Source: Deltaproteobacteria bacterium
GTDB taxonomy: Bacteria > Desulfobacterota_B > Binatia > UBA9968
Assembly: GCA_016193385.1 (NCBI GenBank)
Contig: JACPSF010000296.1
Location: forward strand, 1 to 7,585
DNA: 7,585 nucleotides
Direction of reading: 5' to 3'
The notes under the pieces were generated by a model that saw only the letters and a list, made by a program, of their open reading frames with translations, had not been told where the DNA came from and did not search any database. Position numbers and translations under genes: made by a program. The stretch's first letter is position 1, and every line of letters begins with the position of its first letter. This document shows, piece by piece, positions 1 through 5,393 of the stretch.

Positions 1-427
1 AAAGGAGCGGCTGGACAGAGGAGAAGGCCTACCCCAGTACTTCAAAGACCACCCGGTTTATTATGCAGGACCGGCAAAGACGCCCGCCGGCATGCCTTCC
101 GGCTCCTTCGGTCCCACCACGGCCGGCCGCATGGATTCCTATGTGGATCTGTTCCAGTCGCACGGCGCTTCGATGATCATGATCGCCAAGGGGAACCGGA
201 GCCCGCAAGTCACCGAGGCTTGCAAAAAGTACGGCGGCTTTTATCTGGGTTCCATGGGAGGACCGGCGGCGCTACTGGCGCAGGAAAATATCAAGAAGGT
301 GGAAGTTCTGGAGTATCCTGAACTGGGAATGGAAGCGATCTGGAAGATCGAGGTAGAAGACTTCTCCGCATTTATTCTGGTGGACGATAAGGGGAACGAT
401 TTCTTCCGGCAAATCTGCGCCGTATAG
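1..427 (+). CDS. Fumarate hydratase class I (Fe-S type), C-terminal part, 5' truncated by window
   Basis: This is the 3' end of a reading frame that enters from before the window; its first complete codon is at base 2 and it stops at TAG 425-427, leaving about 141 residues. Class I fumarases interconvert fumarate and malate in the TCA cycle with a [4Fe-4S] cluster. The part seen is the C-terminal (beta) domain. It carries the family signature AGPAKTP, then [37 protein letters not shown] and [19 protein letters not shown], ending GNDFF close to the C-terminus. The cluster cysteines lie in the N-terminal domain and are outside the window, so I cannot tell a fused protein of about 500 residues from a separate beta subunit. 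The L-tartrate dehydratase beta subunit is a close homologue and the main alternative. The ATG at 92 is internal, because the homology continues upstream of it. Confidence 0.92.
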   Translation, partial: KERLDRGEGLPQYFKDHPVYYAGPAKTPAGMPSGSFGPTTAGRMDSYVDLFQSHGASMIMIAKGNRSPQVTEACKKYGGFYLGSMGGPAALLAQENIKKVEVLEYPELGMEAIWKIEVEDFSAFILVDDKGNDFFRQICAV

Positions 428-457
428 GTTTAGGTCCTTATCAATTAGCCGGGAGAT

Positions 458-494
458 CCTAACTTTCTCAGTGGCGAGAGAGCGTTAAGGTTTT
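458..494 (+). terminator. Probable intrinsic terminator of the fumarase gene
   Basis: About 30 bases after the fumarase stop, a stem-loop can form: CCTAAC (458-463) pairs with GTTAAGG (484-490, one bulged A), and TTTCTC (464-469 region) pairs with GAGAGA (476-481, one G-T wobble), around the loop AGTGGC. TTTT (491-494) follows on the plus strand. The reverse strand has no T run after the hairpin, so it fits the plus-strand gene. The T tract is short and the stem has bulges, so efficiency is uncertain. Confidence 0.45.
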
Positions 495-498
495 GGTG

Positions 499-1335
499 TC
501 ACTTCTTCTCCCACGGCTTTTCGATCGGTAAGTCAGGCCGGTTGCCCCACTCACCCCATGACCCCAGATAGTTGCGTAATTTGGGAAAGCCGCAGAGCCG
601 AAGCGCTAAATAGGTGTGAGCGGATCGGTACCCTCCCTGGCAGTAGGGAATAGCTTCTTTAGCGGGCGTAATTCCAAGCTTCTGGTACATAGCCCCCAGC
701 TCCGCGACGGGCTTGTATCTACCGCTCGGGTCCAGGTTCTGTGTCCACTCGATGTGGATCGCCCCCGGGACAGCGCCGCCACGGGCCGCACGGATATTCC
801 GGCCCATGTATTCGTCGTCGCTGCGGGTGTCGATGATTGTGATGTTCTGTTCACCCAGGGACTGAAGCACGTCGTCAGCGGTGGCAAGGAGATCCCTTTT
901 CTCGGAAATTTTGAATTGGGATGGTTTCGGCGAGGCCGGGTCGGTTGAGACCCGGAACCCGGCTTCCCTCCATGCCCGCATGCCGCCGTCCAGTACGCGG
1001 GCGTTGGGGTGGCCAAAATATTCCAAGAACCACAACCCTCTCGCCGCCCGCACGCCGGAGTTTTCCTCGTAGACAACGACCTCTTTTTCCGTACCGACGC
1101 CGCGCATCTCTAATAGGTGGTGGATCATGGCGAGGAATGCCCGCAGCGGAGCAGGGCTCGTGTCGATCAGACTGACTCCGAAAAGATCGAAATGAACCGC
1201 TCCCGCTATTTGGCCGCGCGCGAAGTGTTCCGCGGGCCGGGTGTCGATGAGACAGAGATTCGGGCTTCCCAACTTTTGCTTGAGTTCGTCGGGAGTTGTG
1301 AGGGGGGTGGAACCGATATATGCTGTTTCGTCCAT
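499..1335 (-). CDS. Two-domain rhodanese-type sulfurtransferase (thiosulfate / 3-mercaptopyruvate sulfurtransferase family)
   Basis: A 278-residue protein with tandem rhodanese domains, the normal length for this family. Such enzymes move a sulfane sulfur from thiosulfate or 3-mercaptopyruvate to a thiophilic acceptor through a cysteine persulfide. The first domain (about residues 8-130; LIDTRPAEHFARGQIAGAVHF, then LDGGMRAWREAGF) has EENSG where the active loop should be and is non-catalytic, as usual. The second domain (about 150-270; IIDTRSDDEYMG) carries Cys232 in the loop CQGGYRS, and ends with the typical GSWGEWGNRPDLP. The CxGGxRS loop is closer to thiosulfate sulfurtransferases than to the CGSGVTA loop of mercaptopyruvate enzymes, but the substrate cannot be fixed. 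The frame is open for 20 codons further upstream. I chose ATG at 1333-1335 because rhodanese homology begins just after it and a strong promoter lies directly upstream. It is divergent from the CrtC-like gene. Confidence 0.9.
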   Translation of the reverse strand: MDETAYIGSTPLTTPDELKQKLGSPNLCLIDTRPAEHFARGQIAGAVHFDLFGVSLIDTSPAPLRAFLAMIHHLLEMRGVGTEKEVVVYEENSGVRAARGLWFLEYFGHPNARVLDGGMRAWREAGFRVSTDPASPKPSQFKISEKRDLLATADDVLQSLGEQNITIIDTRSDDEYMGRNIRAARGGAVPGAIHIEWTQNLDPSGRYKPVAELGAMYQKLGITPAKEAIPYCQGGYRSAHTYLALRLCGFPKLRNYLGSWGEWGNRPDLPIEKPWEKK

Positions 1336-1342
1336 AGAGTGC

Positions 1343-1371
1343 CTTATAGCATCACTTCGAGCGCGTCTCAA
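1343..1371 (-). promoter_or_regulatory. Sigma70-type promoter for the sulfurtransferase gene, predicted leaderless
   Basis: Read on the minus strand, the -35 TTGAGA (1366-1371) is followed by a 17-base spacer and the -10 TATAAG (1343-1348). Each hexamer matches the consensus at 5 of 6 bases. TG one base before the -10 makes it an extended -10. Only 7 bases separate the -10 from the ATG, so transcription should begin at or one base before the start codon. The -35 ends 4 bases from the start codon of the divergent gene at 1375. Confidence 0.6.
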
Positions 1372-1374
1372 ACC

Positions 1375-2487
1375 ATGCAGCGATTCTGCAACCATTTCTG
1401 GTCGTCACGGCGACTGGGCATCATCGGACTGCTAGCCTTCTTTCTCTTTGCTTCGTCTTTCACCTATAAAGTCGCATCACCAGGCAGGAAGATAACTTTT
1501 CCAAGAGATCATTTTTCTCATCCCGACTTCAAGACCGAGTGGTGGTACTACACCGGCCATCTGGTGACCCAGAGCGGGAGGAGATTCGGCTACCAGGTGA
1601 CCTTTTTTCGCTTCGGCTTGCGCAATCGGCAGAAGGGCGAAAAGACAAAGCCGCCTCTTTTTACCGACCTTTACATGGCCCATTTCGCGCTTTCCGATAA
1701 ACAGGCGAAGAAGTTTCTTTTCCGCGAGCGTGCCAACCGCGGCTACGAAGGCAAAGCGGGAGCGGCGCCTGATCGCTATTTCGTCTGGAACGAGGAATGG
1801 TCCGTCGAAGAAAAGGGCGAGATCCACCTCATTCAGGTGCGAGATCGGGACCTAGCGCTCCGATTGAGGCTCACCTCGCTCAAGCCCCCGGTCCTGCACG
1901 GTCAGGATGGCCTGAGCCAGAAGGGCGAAGGATTGGGTCGCGCCTCTTACTACTATTCGCTGACCCGCCTTAAAACCGAAGGTGAGTTGCGCATCTCCGG
2001 GAAGGACGAAAAGGTCAGCGGGCTTAGCTGGATGGACCACGAGTTTGGCAGCAATCAATTGAGAGAGGATCAGGTGGGCTGGGACTGGTTCAGCATCCAG
2101 CTCGAAAATCAGGCCGAGCTGATGCTCTATATGATCCGGCAAAAAGACGGCTCTCCCGATCCCTACTCCAGCGGCACTCTGGTCTATCCCGATGGCACCA
2201 CCCGCCATCTCACGCTTCAAGACTTCCTGATCGAGCCACAGGGCAAATGGAAGAGTCCAAACGGTGCCGGCATCTATCCGATGGGGTGGAAGGTGACCAT
2301 CCCGTCGGAAGAGGTCACCCTGGAAATTTCCCCTTCCTTCCCGGATCAGGAGCTGGATACCCGAAAGAGCACCCGAGTGACGTATTGGGAGGGGGCCGTC
2401 GATGTGCGCGGCACGTATCAAAAAAAGCCGATTAAGGGGTTGGGCTATGTCGAGATGACCGGCTATGGGGGGAGGTTAAACATATAG
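1375..2487 (+). CDS. CrtC/AttH-like lipocalin-fold protein, exported or membrane-anchored (carotenoid 1,2-hydratase superfamily)
   Basis: A 370-residue protein of the family that includes hydroxyneurosporene synthase (CrtC) and AttH. Residues 12-31 (RRLGIIGLLAFFLFASSFTY) form a basic-then-hydrophobic signal peptide or anchor; there is no lipobox. The family signature FPRDHFSHPDFKTEWWYYTGHL-type block starts near residue 42 and WMDHEFG is at residues 219-225, followed by GWDWFSIQL. The C-terminus is EGAVDVRG and GYVEMTGY. True CrtC hydrates carotenoids, but no carotenoid gene is nearby and most members of this broad family have no assigned substrate, so I do not assign carotenoid hydration. 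The frame stays open upstream to 1117, but that stretch is antisense to the sulfurtransferase gene; ATG 1375 puts the signal peptide at the N-terminus. There is no clear Shine-Dalgarno site. GTG 1339 is an alternative start. A degenerate second copy of its 3' end lies at 3134-3283. Confidence 0.82.
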   Translation: MQRFCNHFWSSRRLGIIGLLAFFLFASSFTYKVASPGRKITFPRDHFSHPDFKTEWWYYTGHLVTQSGRRFGYQVTFFRFGLRNRQKGEKTKPPLFTDLYMAHFALSDKQAKKFLFRERANRGYEGKAGAAPDRYFVWNEEWSVEEKGEIHLIQVRDRDLALRLRLTSLKPPVLHGQDGLSQKGEGLGRASYYYSLTRLKTEGELRISGKDEKVSGLSWMDHEFGSNQLREDQVGWDWFSIQLENQAELMLYMIRQKDGSPDPYSSGTLVYPDGTTRHLTLQDFLIEPQGKWKSPNGAGIYPMGWKVTIPSEEVTLEISPSFPDQELDTRKSTRVTYWEGAVDVRGTYQKKPIKGLGYVEMTGYGGRLNI

Positions 2488-2495
2488 GGCGGTGC

Positions 2496-2531
2496 TTGAC
2501 TGTTGAGACAGATGACAGTACGTTAATCTGT
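2496..2531 (+). promoter_or_regulatory. Probable promoter and autoregulatory operator of the toxin-antitoxin module
   Basis: TTGACT (2496-2501; 5 of 6 to the -35 consensus) is followed, 17 bases later, by TACGTT (2519-2524), which keeps the three most conserved -10 bases. Over it lies a perfect inverted repeat, ACAGAT (2508-2513) and ATCTGT (2526-2531), 12 bases apart and bracketing the -10. ACAGAT recurs at 2540-2545 inside the first codons of the antitoxin. Phd/YefM antitoxins typically bind palindromes over their own promoters, so this fits autorepression; the binding itself is inferred. Confidence 0.42.
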
Positions 2532-2535
2532 ACAT

Positions 2536-2844
2536 ATGGACAGATTCCTAACAGTTACCGAAGCGCGCCAGCAATTCTTGAAGCTCCTCGACGAAGTAAA
2601 GAAGGGCGAACGGATAATCATTACTCGGCGGGGCAAGCCCACCGCCGTGGTCATGGATTTCGAGCGATTACAGCTTCTGACCGAGCTAGCTCGCCTGTGG
2701 CAGGACCCGCAGTCTTTGGATCACATACGCGCGGCACATGAAGATCTCCGTGCTGGCCGTATATACCGCCTGAAGGGAGTCCCCACGGTGCAACGCCTCA
2801 TCGGCTTGGCGCGTAAAAGGGGCCTGCTAAAACCGAGTGGCTGA
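2536..2844 (+). CDS. Phd/YefM-family antitoxin
   Basis: A 102-residue protein. The N-terminal 60 residues fit the Phd/YefM fold, which makes a DNA-binding dimer: FLTVTEARQQFLKLLDEVKKGE, then the strand IIITRRGKPTAVVMDFERLQLL. The rest (from about residue 60) is mainly helical and charged, the usual place for toxin binding and neutralisation; it is somewhat longer than in the classical members of about 80 residues. The ATG at 2536 gives the expected start MDRFLTVTEA. There is no Shine-Dalgarno site; the candidate promoter predicts a leader of only about 5 bases. It overlaps the next gene by 8 bases, so the two are almost certainly cotranscribed and translationally coupled. Family assignment is firm; the target of repression and the cognate toxin are inferred from position. 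Confidence 0.85.
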   Translation: MDRFLTVTEARQQFLKLLDEVKKGERIIITRRGKPTAVVMDFERLQLLTELARLWQDPQSLDHIRAAHEDLRAGRIYRLKGVPTVQRLIGLARKRGLLKPSG

Positions 2845-3097
2845 GCCTGCTTTCACTCAAGCTTTTCTGCGCCGTACCATTGTGGTCGAAAAGATCGCTT
2901 CGACGACCGAGCTAGAGCTGCTCGACAGAACCTTAGCTCGCATCGTACGCGACCCTTATCTACCAGAGCGTTTCCCCACTTTTTATGATCCACAGCATCC
3001 GACTTTCCTTGTACGGACAGATCCGTTTCTAATAGAGTTTGCAGTCGATGAAGAGGCGGACAGGATTACTTTCGTCAGCTTGTTTTATCGGGGATAA
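2837..3097 (+). CDS. Putative toxin of a type II toxin-antitoxin module, RelE/ParE-like
   Basis: An 86-residue protein starting at GTG 2837, overlapping the antitoxin stop codon by 8 bases. Size, order (antitoxin first) and overlap are those of a type II module. The sequence is not one I recognise directly. The C-terminal half resembles the end of RelE/ParE toxins: after DRTLARIVRDPYLPERF comes a strand-rich part, FLVRTDPFLIEFAVDEEAD then ITFVSLFYRG, parallel to the usual basic residue, YxIxYxVD and HR ending. The N-terminal helical region is atypical and the basic residues that make RelE an mRNA nuclease are not clearly present. If ParE-like it would target gyrase; if RelE-like, ribosome-bound mRNA; the sequence does not decide. 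Without the antitoxin neighbour I would call it hypothetical. Confidence 0.6.
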   Translation: MAEPAFTQAFLRRTIVVEKIASTTELELLDRTLARIVRDPYLPERFPTFYDPQHPTFLVRTDPFLIEFAVDEEADRITFVSLFYRG

Positions 3098-3102
3098 TTT
3101 TT
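3085..3102 (+). terminator. Weak candidate terminator at the end of the toxin gene
   Basis: TTATC (3085-3089) and GATAA (3093-3097) form a 5-bp stem with loop GGG, followed by TTTTT (3098-3102) and then CTTT. The right arm contains the toxin stop codon. The T tract is good but the stem is short and AT-rich, so it may not work alone. Confidence 0.25.
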
Positions 3103-3131
3103 CTTTCACCTATCACAGCCAATCACGTTGT

Positions 3132-3198
3132 GAACAAAACCGGTGCCTTGGCTAGAGGGGGCTGTCGAAGTGCGCGGGACCCAAGGGAACAAACCGGT
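3132..3198. repeat. Short imperfect direct repeat at the remnant junction
   Basis: GAACAAAACCGGT (3132-3144) and GAACAAACCGGT (3187-3198) differ only by one A and are 55 bases apart. The second encodes the NKPV of the CrtC remnant; the first lies right at the point where homology to the family stops. It may mark local slippage or a microhomology-mediated deletion end point. Confidence 0.4.
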
Positions 3199-3283
3199 TC
3201 AAGGTTCAGGCTATGTGGAGATGACCGGCTATGTAGGCAAGCTTAAGGCAGGATCCGTTTCTATTTCAAGCAGCGCTGCATGA
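3134..3283 (+). pseudogene. Remnant of the C-terminus of a second CrtC/AttH-like protein
   Basis: Downstream of the toxin, the frame from 3134 to the TGA at 3281-3283 encodes about 49 residues with no start codon of its own. It includes WLEGAVEVRG and GYVEMTGYVGKL. Aligned without gaps to the end of the CrtC-like gene at 1375-2487, codons 3155-3244 match codons 2389-2478 at 21 of 30 residues and 66 of 90 bases. In-frame TGA at 3131-3133 cuts it off upstream, and I find no more of the family between there and the toxin. The last residues run past the normal end of the family and overlap the 3' end of the convergent aminotransferase by 23 bases. The divergence means it is a paralogue or an old displaced 3' end, not a recent duplication. 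Translation is unlikely. Confidence 0.75.
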
Positions 3284-4628
3284 GGCGATCGAGGAACTCC
3301 ACCGCCGTGTCGATCTCTTCGTTGGTTATTTCAAAGGAGGGCGAGAGGCTAAAGACGTTCTTAAAGTAACCTCCGACGTTCAGGACCAGACCGTAGCTCT
3401 TACCGTTTTTCTTGAGGTCGCCTTTCATCCCCTCCAAGAAAATCCTCTGGGTCAATTCCGGATTCGGCGTGATGCCGTCCTCTTTGCACAGCTCGATGCG
3501 CAGGGCGAGTCCCAGCCCGTCCACATCGCCCATGATCTTCGGGTATTTTTTTTGCAGCTCTTTCAGTTGCGCCAAAAAGTACTGTCCCTTTTCCGTGACC
3601 TTCCGCTCGTAGTCCTGTTCTTCCAGTAGCTTCAGCACTTCGAGCGCGAGGGCCGTTCCCTGCGGGTTCGCCGCGTAGGTGGAGTGGGTCGAACCGGGAG
3701 GAAAAATTTTGGGATTGATGATTTCTTCGGCGGCCCATACCCCCGAAAGGGGATTGAGGCCGTTGGTCAATGCCTTGCCGAAGACGATGACGTCCGGGAC
3801 GGTATCCAGGTGCTGGACCGCCCAGAACTTTCCCGTGCGGAAGAAACCCATCTGGACTTCATCATCGACGAGCAGGATCTTGCGCTGCTCCAGGATTTTT
3901 TTGAGCCCGACGAAGTATTCCTTCGGCGGGATGACATAGCCACCGGTTCCCTGGAGCGGCTCAATGTAAAAGGCGCCGAACTCGCACTCTTCAGCGCGGG
4001 AGTCCCAAAACGAGTAGTATTCGGTGTCAAAGAGCTGCTCGAATTGCTTCAGGCAATAAAGGCCGCAATCCTCCCGCTTGAGACCATAGAAACAGCGGAA
4101 GCAGTAGGGGTAAGGAACGAACTGAGCCCGGTCACCGAAATGCCCATAGCGGCGTCGGTAGCGGTAGCTTGAGGTGATCGCCGTAGCGCCCAGAGTGCGG
4201 CCGTGGTACCCGCCCATGAAGGCGAAGCCGGCATTTTTATGCGTGGTGTTGCGCACCAGTTTGACGGCATCCTCCATGGCTACGGCACCCCCCACGTTAA
4301 AGTGGATCCTGCCCTTTCTATGAAAGATTTTTTCGCACAGTTGGGCGATCCGTGCGGAAACCTCGATCTTCTCGGAGTGGAGATAGTGGCTGCCGAGCTG
4401 GGGAAGACGTTCGAGCTGGTCCTTAAGAGCTTGGTTGAGCCGCTTGTTCCTGTATCCGAAGCCCGCAGTCGCCGAGGCCATCTGGAGATCGAGAAATGGC
4501 GTTCCCTGGGAGTCATAAAGGAAGCAACCTTCGCAGCGCTCGAATATCTTGGGTGGTCCAGCGGAGTGAACCGCATCTCCCCATGAGCAGTATTCGCCCT
4601 CCAATTTTCGCAGTTGATCTTCGGTCAT
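3261..4628 (-). CDS. Class III (GabT/ArgD-type fold) PLP-dependent aminotransferase
   Basis: A 455-residue fold-type I, class III aminotransferase, the usual length. Visible in order: a substrate/PLP entry region (FLDLQMASATAGFGYRN, near 45-61), GGYHGRT (139-144), EPLQGTGGY (223-231), DDEVQMGFFRTG (255-266) containing the Asp that pairs with the PLP pyridine nitrogen, Lys285 in VFGKAL as the likely Schiff-base lysine, and THSTYAANP (314-322). The amino donor and acceptor cannot be read from this; it could act on an omega-amine (4-aminobutyrate, diamine) or a related substrate. Two oddities: the PLP-phosphate loop, usually SGxEAxExA, reads GGAVAMEDA (113-121); and a cysteine group C176, C179, C188, C192 sits after the HGRT segment, an arrangement seen in some class III subfamilies. 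It is the second gene of an operon, 4 bases after the HAD phosphatase, with a strong Shine-Dalgarno. Confidence 0.88.
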   Translation of the reverse strand: MTEDQLRKLEGEYCSWGDAVHSAGPPKIFERCEGCFLYDSQGTPFLDLQMASATAGFGYRNKRLNQALKDQLERLPQLGSHYLHSEKIEVSARIAQLCEKIFHRKGRIHFNVGGAVAMEDAVKLVRNTTHKNAGFAFMGGYHGRTLGATAITSSYRYRRRYGHFGDRAQFVPYPYCFRCFYGLKREDCGLYCLKQFEQLFDTEYYSFWDSRAEECEFGAFYIEPLQGTGGYVIPPKEYFVGLKKILEQRKILLVDDEVQMGFFRTGKFWAVQHLDTVPDVIVFGKALTNGLNPLSGVWAAEEIINPKIFPPGSTHSTYAANPQGTALALEVLKLLEEQDYERKVTEKGQYFLAQLKELQKKYPKIMGDVDGLGLALRIELCKEDGITPNPELTQRIFLEGMKGDLKKNGKSYGLVLNVGGYFKNVFSLSPSFEITNEEIDTAVEFLDRLMQRCLK

Positions 4629-4632
4629 TCGT

Positions 4633-5292
4633 TTAACTCCTTAGGCCACTGATGATTCGAAGCACATCGTGAAAGTCGTTAAAAGCGTAGCAGTCGATGC
4701 CTTCTCTCTGACAAAACTGCCGGAGCCCGTTTTTCGCCAGAACCGCATCCGCTCTTCTGGCGAGCAGCAGATCGGAGACCCCGTCCCCAATGACTACGGC
4801 TTTTCCCTTCCCTGCTCTTAACCGGTCAAAAAGCGCGGGCTTGCAGGTGGCGCAACCATGGGTGCAGCCTTCGGCAAAGTAGGGAAAAGAGATGGCTACC
4901 TGGCTCCCCTGCCATCTCAAGCGACAGGCATAGACGGGGATTTTCACCGCGTCGTAATATTTCGATAGCGCGCGGCGAAGAATCTTCTCGATCCAATAGT
5001 CAAAGCCGTCGCTCAAAATGAAGAGAGAGTGCCCTTCCCCGGCGCAATATAAAGCGAAGTCGGCAAAGTGGGGATCCACTTCAATAGAGTCGACCAAGGC
5101 ATCCAGCTCCCGGGGGCTCGTGCTAAGCAGAGGCATTTGTTTTTCCAGAACTTCCCTGGCACTGAGCTTTCCCGCCAACCAGTCTTCCTGAATGGAAAGC
5201 CATCGCGGATCAGCAAACCGCTCCAGCACGGTATCCGTAACGTTGACCCGGGTTATGGTATCATCAAAATCGCAGAATATGGCAAGTCTCAT
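4633..5292 (-). CDS. MtnX-like HAD-IB family phosphatase
   Basis: A 219-residue HAD hydrolase of subfamily IB. The catalytic motif I is DFDDT (Asp8 nucleophile, Asp10 acid/base), motif II is Ser94 in FILSDG, motif III is Lys151 in TCKP, and motif IV is GDGVSD (Asp170, Asp174), which binds magnesium. The layout, and the cysteine-containing stretch CTHGCATCK just before the motif III lysine, match MtnX-like proteins; MtnX dephosphorylates 2-hydroxy-3-keto-5-methylthiopentenyl-1-phosphate in methionine salvage. No other methionine-salvage gene is in the window, so the substrate is open; other small phosphate esters are possible. The gene is the first of the pair with the aminotransferase. ATG 5292 is chosen as giving MRLAIFCDFDD directly; TTG 5298, two codons earlier, is possible. 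No convincing Shine-Dalgarno site precedes either. Confidence 0.85.
   Translation of the reverse strand: MRLAIFCDFDDTITRVNVTDTVLERFADPRWLSIQEDWLAGKLSAREVLEKQMPLLSTSPRELDALVDSIEVDPHFADFALYCAGEGHSLFILSDGFDYWIEKILRRALSKYYDAVKIPVYACRLRWQGSQVAISFPYFAEGCTHGCATCKPALFDRLRAGKGKAVVIGDGVSDLLLARRADAVLAKNGLRQFCQREGIDCYAFNDFHDVLRIISGLRS
4637..4642 (-). promoter_or_regulatory. Strong Shine-Dalgarno of the aminotransferase, inside the end of the upstream gene
   Basis: On the minus strand AAGGAG lies 8 bases before the aminotransferase ATG and overlaps the last sense codons (Leu-Arg-Ser) of the phosphatase, whose stop TAA comes next. Ribosomes finishing the phosphatase would open this site, so coupling is expected. 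It also fixes ATG 4628 as the start. Confidence 0.8.
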
Positions 5293-5309
5293 GACCAACT
5301 TTGGCCTAG

Positions 5310-5338
5310 CTCATATCAGGATGGGGTTTGGCTGTAAA
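5310..5338 (-). promoter_or_regulatory. Candidate promoter of the phosphatase-aminotransferase operon
   Basis: On the minus strand TTTACA (5333-5338; 5 of 6 to the -35 consensus), 17-base spacer, TATGAG (5310-5315; 4 of 6) preceded by TG one base upstream (extended -10). Transcription would start near 5303, leaving a leader of about 11 bases before ATG 5292. Confidence 0.42.
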
Positions 5339-5351
5339 GTCGTGGTGCGGC

Positions 5352-5380
5352 TTGATTTGGCGCGGTAAAGCGCGCAGAAT
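5352..5380 (+). promoter_or_regulatory. Candidate promoter of tilS
   Basis: TTGATT (5352-5357; 4 of 6), 17-base spacer, CAGAAT (5375-5380; 4 of 6). Predicted start near 5387 leaves a leader of about 7 bases before ATG 5394. Both hexamers are imperfect; GCGC blocks separated by 6 bases lie in the spacer. Confidence 0.3.
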
Positions 5381-5393
5381 TTTCGTATCCGAC

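Larger units (their letters stand above)
2490..3153. repeat. Imperfect direct repeat flanking the toxin-antitoxin module
   Basis: CGGTGCTTGACT (2490-2501), 3 bases after the stop of the CrtC-like gene, resembles CGGTGCCTTGGCT (3141-3153), at the start of the CrtC remnant. The two differ by one indel and one substitution. The left copy includes the presumed -35 of the antitoxin promoter. Short repeats arise by chance, so this is suggestive only; the coordinates span both copies and the module between. Confidence 0.3.

Noticed and set aside
1117..1374. Upstream in-frame extension of the CrtC-like gene (86 extra codons)
   Set aside because: It is antisense to the sulfurtransferase N-terminal domain, shows no family similarity, and would bury the signal peptide inside the protein.
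1336..1395. Upstream extension of the sulfurtransferase by 20 codons
   Set aside because: Rhodanese homology begins after ATG 1335, and the best promoter lies within the extension.
1852..2421. Minus-strand open frame of 189 codons opposite the CrtC-like gene
   Set aside because: Antisense shadow with no recognisable domain or ribosome-binding site.
1375..2487. Calling the CrtC-like gene a carotenoid 1,2-hydratase (crtC)
   Set aside because: The superfamily is broad, no carotenoid genes are nearby, and the signal peptide or anchor suggests an exported role.
2490..3150. Insertion sequence or transposon carrying the toxin-antitoxin genes
   Set aside because: No transposase or integrase, and no terminal inverted repeats were found at the edges; only short imperfect direct repeats.
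3684..4586. Long plus-strand open frames opposite the aminotransferase (162 and 127 codons)
   Set aside because: They lie antisense to a clear enzyme gene with intact motifs and resemble no family; they are side effects of codon bias.
5360..5373. GCGC-GGTAAA-GCGC as a hairpin or operator upstream of tilS
   Set aside because: Only 4-bp arms, and GCGC is self-complementary and common at this base composition.
5328..5393. TTG-initiated extension of TilS by 22 residues
   Set aside because: The extra residues do not resemble a TilS N-terminus and the ATG at 5394 gives the normal distance to the PP-loop.
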